Part shown: one piece after another, positions 23,052 to 26,281 of the stretch
Layout: each line of letters starts with the position of its first letter
How positions within the stretch are numbered: position 1 is the first letter of the stretch
From: an uncultured Clostridium sp.
GTDB lineage: Bacteria > Bacillota > Clostridia > Lachnospirales > Lachnospiraceae
Length of the DNA: 26,281 bases
NCBI GenBank assembly: GCA_900541315.1
Contig: UQJF01000028.1
Span: 1-26,281 of the forward strand
Direction of reading: 5' to 3'
Made by a program: the position numbers and the translations under genes
Notes under the pieces: model-generated
What the model was told of the DNA's origin: nothing
Databases searched by the model: none
What the model saw: only the letters and a program-made list of their open reading frames with translations

Positions 23052-24317
23052 ATGGCATTAACAAAGAAGCCGGTTACCGGCATGAAAGATATCACTCCTG
23101 CAGAGATGCAGATCCGCGAATATGTTATGAACCAGATCCGCGAGACCTACAAGGGCTTCGGCTTTTCTCAGATCGAGACTCCTTGTGTAGAGCATATTGA
23201 AAACCTGACCAGCAAGCAGGGCGGTGACAATGAGAAGCTGATCTTTAAGATCTTAAAGAGAGGTGACAAGCTGAATTTAGAGACTGCAAAGGAAGAAAAT
23301 GATCTGGCAGACAGCGGTCTGCGTTATGACCTGACATTGCCGTTGTCCCGTTATTACGCAAATAACGCAGCAAACCTTCCAAGCCCTTTTAAGGCATTGC
23401 AGATGGGAAGCGTATGGAGAGCAGACCGTCCTCAGAAGGGCCGTTTCCGCCAGTTTACCCAGTGCGATATTGATATTTTAGGCGATCCTACCAGTCTGGC
23501 AGAGATCGAACTGATCTTAGCTACCACCACTGCATTAAGCAAGATCTGCCCGGACAATGCATTTACTGTAAGGATCAACGACAGAGGTATCCTCTTTGGC
23601 ATGGCACGTTACTGCGGTTTTGCAGAAGAGGCTATGGACAGTGTTCTGATCACACTGGACAAGATGGACAAGATCGGTTTTGAAGGTGTAGAGAAAGAGC
23701 TTCTGGAAAATGGAAATGCTCCTGAAAGCGTAAGCCGTTATATGGAGATTCTCCGTACTGTTACCAGAGATGCAGATGGTGTTAAGAAGTTAGGTGAGAC
23801 CTTAAAGGATGTTATGGATCCGGCTGTATGCCAGGGACTGGTACACATTATGGAGACTGTAAAAGATGTAGCAGAGGCTGATTTTGGTCTGGAATTTGAC
23901 CCGACTCTGGTACGTGGAATGTCCTACTACACAGGAACCATTTTCGAGGTTTCCATGGAGGGGTTCGGCGGTTCTGTAGCAGGCGGCGGAAGATATGACA
24001 AGATGATCGGCAAGTTTACCGGCATGGAGACACCTGCATGTGGATTCTCCATTGGTTTTGAACGTATCGTTACCATTCTCTTAGACAATGGCTTTACTGT
24101 TCCGGGTGCTGGACAGAAGAAGGCATTCCTCTTTGAAAAGGGAATTGACTCTGCTTCTTTAGCTGCAGTGATCCGTGAAGCAATGGAAGAGAGAAAGAAT
24201 GGCGTTCAGGTTCTGGTAGCCCAGATGAACAAAAACAAGAAGTTCCAGAAGGAACAGCTTGGAAAAGAAGGCTATCAGGAGTTTAAGGAATTTTATAAAG
24301 AAAGCCTGAAACATTAA
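23052..24317 (+). CDS. hisS: Histidine--tRNA ligase
   Basis: A 421-residue class II aminoacyl-tRNA synthetase that charges tRNA-His. Visible motifs are TGMKDITP at the N-terminus, motif 2 with MGSVWRADRPQKGRFRQF near residue 117-134, the histidine-binding LVRGMSYYTGTIFEV near 286 and motif 3 GFSIGFERI near 333. The region after motif 3 (about 88 residues) should be the anticodon-binding domain, but it does not show the familiar GxRFALxxGE-type segment, so that domain looks short and divergent. AGGGAGA (23039-23045) lies 6 nt before the ATG. It follows a structured leader and is 55 nt before aspS; hisS-aspS is a common clostridial pair. Confidence 0.95.
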   Translation: MALTKKPVTGMKDITPAEMQIREYVMNQIRETYKGFGFSQIETPCVEHIENLTSKQGGDNEKLIFKILKRGDKLNLETAKEENDLADSGLRYDLTLPLSRYYANNAANLPSPFKALQMGSVWRADRPQKGRFRQFTQCDIDILGDPTSLAEIELILATTTALSKICPDNAFTVRINDRGILFGMARYCGFAEEAMDSVLITLDKMDKIGFEGVEKELLENGNAPESVSRYMEILRTVTRDADGVKKLGETLKDVMDPAVCQGLVHIMETVKDVAEADFGLEFDPTLVRGMSYYTGTIFEVSMEGFGGSVAGGGRYDKMIGKFTGMETPACGFSIGFERIVTILLDNGFTVPGAGQKKAFLFEKGIDSASLAAVIREAMEERKNGVQVLVAQMNKNKKFQKEQLGKEGYQEFKEFYKESLKH

Positions 24318-24372
24318 TCATACTTATTAAACAGAAAGCTTATGAAGTAATAGTTATAGAAGGAGAAAAATC

Positions 24373-26169
24373 ATGGCAGAATCAATGGTAGGACTGAAGC
24401 GGTCCCACAGATGTACAGAATTAACGTCTGCCCAGATCGGCGAGAAAGTAACCGTCATGGGCTGGGTCCAGAAGAGCAGAAACAAAGGCGGAATTATTTT
24501 CGTTGACTTAAGAGACCGTTCCGGTATCCTTCAGATCATTTTCGAGGAAAATGACTGTGGAACTGAAAACTTTGAGAAAGCTGAGAAATTAAGAAGTGAA
24601 TTTGTTATTGCAGTAGAAGGCCGTGTAGAAGCACGTTCCGGCGCTGTAAATGAAAATCTGGCTACAGGTGCCATCGAAGTAAGAGCAGAGTCCTTACGTA
24701 TCCTGGCAGAGTCTGAGACACCTCCTTTCCCAATTGAAGAAAAGAGCAAGACAAAAGAAGATCTGCGTCTGGAATACCGTTTCCTGGATCTTCGCCGTCC
24801 TGATATCCAGAGAAATCTGATCCTGCGAAGCCGTGTTGCTACTCTGACCCGTGCATTTTTAGCAGAAGAAGGATTTTTAGAGATTGAAACCCCAACTCTC
24901 ATCAAGAGTACACCAGAGGGTGCAAGAGACTACCTGGTACCAAGCCGTGTACATCCAGGCTCTTTCTACGCACTTCCACAGTCTCCACAGCTGTTTAAGC
25001 AGTTACTGATGGTTTCCGGTTATGACCGTTACTTCCAGTTAGCACGCTGCTACCGTGATGAGGATCTTCGCGCAGACCGTCAGCCTGAGTTTACCCAGAT
25101 CGATATGGAGCTTTCTTTCGTAGATGTTGATGACGTTTTAGACGTAAATGAGCGTCTGTTAAAGAAGCTGTTTAAGGAGATCTGCAACTATGATCTTCAG
25201 CTGCCCATCCAGCGTATGACCTGGAGAGAAGCTATGGACCGTTTTGGTTCTGACAAACCAGATCTTCGTTTCGGAATGGAATTAAAGAACGTTTCTGAGG
25301 TTGTTAAGGACTGTGAATTTGTTGTATTTAAGGGCGCTTTAGAGAATGGTGGCTCTGTCCGTGGTATCAATGCAGAAGGACAGGGACATATGCCAAGAAA
25401 GAAGATCGATGCCTTAGTAGAATACGCAAAGAGCTTTGGTGCAAAGGGTCTTGCTTATATTGCAATTAATGAAGACGGCACCTACAAGTCTTCCTTCGCT
25501 AAATTCATGAAGGATGAAGAAATGGCAGCTTTAGTTGCAGCTATGGACGGTAAGCCAGGTGACTTATTACTCTTTGCAGCTGACAAGGACAAAGTAGTAT
25601 TTGACGTACTTGGCAACCTGCGTCTGGAGCTGGCAAGACAGTTAGACCTGTTAAAGAAAGATGACTTTAAGTTCCTCTGGGTAACAGAGTTCCCGTTATT
25701 AGAGTATTCCGAAGAAGAAGGACGTTTCGTAGCAATGCATCATCCATTTACTATGCCTATGGATGAAGACCTTCAGTATATTGATTCCGATCCAGGCAGA
25801 GTACGTGCAAAGGCTTACGATATCGTATTAAACGGCGTAGAAATGGGCGGCGGTTCTGTGCGTATCCACCAGGCAGATATCCAGTCCAAGATGTTTGAGG
25901 TTCTTGGCTTTACACCAGAAAGAGCAAATGACCAGTTTGGCTTCCTGTTAAAGGCATTTAAGTATGGAGTACCACCTCACGCAGGTCTGGCATATGGTTT
26001 CGACCGTATGATCATGCTCATGGTTGGCGCAGACAGTATCCGTGACGTAATCGCATTCCCGAAGGTAAAGGATGCTTCCTGTCTTATGACAAAGGCACCG
26101 GCACCTGTAGATCCAAAGCAGTTAGGGGATCTGGGAATTGAAGTGATTCCAGAAGAAAAAGAAGAATAG
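24373..26169 (+). CDS. aspS: Aspartate--tRNA ligase (bacterial type)
   Basis: A 598-residue class II synthetase, the length of E. coli AspRS (590). Order of parts: an N-terminal OB-fold anticodon-binding domain (about 1-110), the catalytic core starting at RLEYRFLDLRRPDIQRN (about 134-150), motif 2 with CYRDEDLRADRQPEFTQID near 225-245, the GAD insertion (about 290-410, starting near FGSDKPDLRFGMEL) that marks the bacterial type, and motif 3 with GLAYGFDRMIML near 540. AAGGAG (24359-24364) lies 8 nt before the ATG. It ends the cluster and is followed by a strong terminator. Whether it is discriminating or also charges tRNA-Asn depends on residues that were not assessed. Confidence 0.97.
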   Translation: MAESMVGLKRSHRCTELTSAQIGEKVTVMGWVQKSRNKGGIIFVDLRDRSGILQIIFEENDCGTENFEKAEKLRSEFVIAVEGRVEARSGAVNENLATGAIEVRAESLRILAESETPPFPIEEKSKTKEDLRLEYRFLDLRRPDIQRNLILRSRVATLTRAFLAEEGFLEIETPTLIKSTPEGARDYLVPSRVHPGSFYALPQSPQLFKQLLMVSGYDRYFQLARCYRDEDLRADRQPEFTQIDMELSFVDVDDVLDVNERLLKKLFKEICNYDLQLPIQRMTWREAMDRFGSDKPDLRFGMELKNVSEVVKDCEFVVFKGALENGGSVRGINAEGQGHMPRKKIDALVEYAKSFGAKGLAYIAINEDGTYKSSFAKFMKDEEMAALVAAMDGKPGDLLLFAADKDKVVFDVLGNLRLELARQLDLLKKDDFKFLWVTEFPLLEYSEEEGRFVAMHHPFTMPMDEDLQYIDSDPGRVRAKAYDIVLNGVEMGGGSVRIHQADIQSKMFEVLGFTPERANDQFGFLLKAFKYGVPPHAGLAYGFDRMIMLMVGADSIRDVIAFPKVKDASCLMTKAPAPVDPKQLGDLGIEVIPEEKEE

Positions 26170-26180
26170 GAAATGACAAA

Positions 26181-26217
26181 GAAGCCTCTGAAGAGTTAAT
26201 TCTTCGGGGGCTTTTTC
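26181..26217 (+). terminator. Rho-independent terminator after aspS
   Basis: A 12-bp stem with two G-U pairs (26183-26194 with 26201-26212) encloses a 6-nt loop and leads into TTTTTCTG. It lies 13 nt after the aspS stop and closes the hisS-aspS unit. The last 64 bases of the window show nothing recognisable. Confidence 0.85.
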
Positions 26218-26281
26218 TGTTCTATGTATTGTTGACTAAGGTCCGAAAGCCACCGGTACACATGACAGATGCGCATTTGGG

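Noticed and set aside
26218..26281. Promoter near the right edge (TTGACT at 26231)
   Set aside because: No -10 element occurs at a suitable distance within the window.

Overview
The window looks like a stretch of chromosome from a Gram-positive anaerobe of the class Clostridia, most likely Lachnospiraceae. The reasons are strong AGGAGG-type ribosome binding sites, moderate GC, a Flp1/DUF5702/TadE/DUF6382 pilus cluster of the type found in that family, and the gene order apt-rel-MBL hydrolase-hemZ-hisS-aspS that is usual in clostridia. This placement is inferred from gene content; the species cannot be named from the sequence. No phage, insertion sequence, CRISPR array, rRNA or tRNA gene was seen.

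Layout. (1) 105-5671: the distal part of a Tad/type IVb pilus operon on the + strand: a Flp1-type pilin, a DUF5702 TadG-like protein, a TadE-like pseudopilin with a cysteine-rich tail, an A24 prepilin peptidase, a second small TadE-like protein and a DUF6382-FHA membrane protein. The genes are tightly packed with stop/start overlaps. The TadA/B/C motor genes are not here and presumably lie upstream. (2) 5752-9392: a HIT-family hydrolase and an ECF-like sigma factor, then murG on the opposite strand, then a DUF4367 membrane protein (a possible anti-sigma factor) and a small secreted protein ending in a strong terminator. (3) 9495-10067: a small membrane protein with a zinc ribbon. (4) 10109-14716: a complete phosphate-uptake operon pstS-pstC-pstA-pstB-phoU preceded by Pho-box-like 11-bp direct repeats. 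(5) 14808-17208: a transaldolase/FSA-type gene with a consensus promoter, convergent with a DeoR-family regulator and a DUF554 membrane protein. (6) 17373-26217: apt, rel (ppGpp synthetase/hydrolase), an MBL hydrolase, hemZ, hisS and aspS, ending in a strong terminator.

The most striking signals are non-coding. The apt leader (promoter at 17373-17401) holds three hairpins closed by an 8-bp helix with almost no unpaired bases between them, a four-way-junction RNA candidate (17423-17584). The region before hisS holds a long hairpin of about 170 nt (arms 22847-22877 and 22985-23015). Three of its pairs are G-U in the + strand RNA, which favours an RNA role, although a MITE-like repeat is not excluded. 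Neither resembles a T-box or a purine riboswitch. Other points of note are the paired His/Cys metal-site-like repeats on a TadE pseudopilin and the sigma/anti-sigma-like pair split by an inverted murG.
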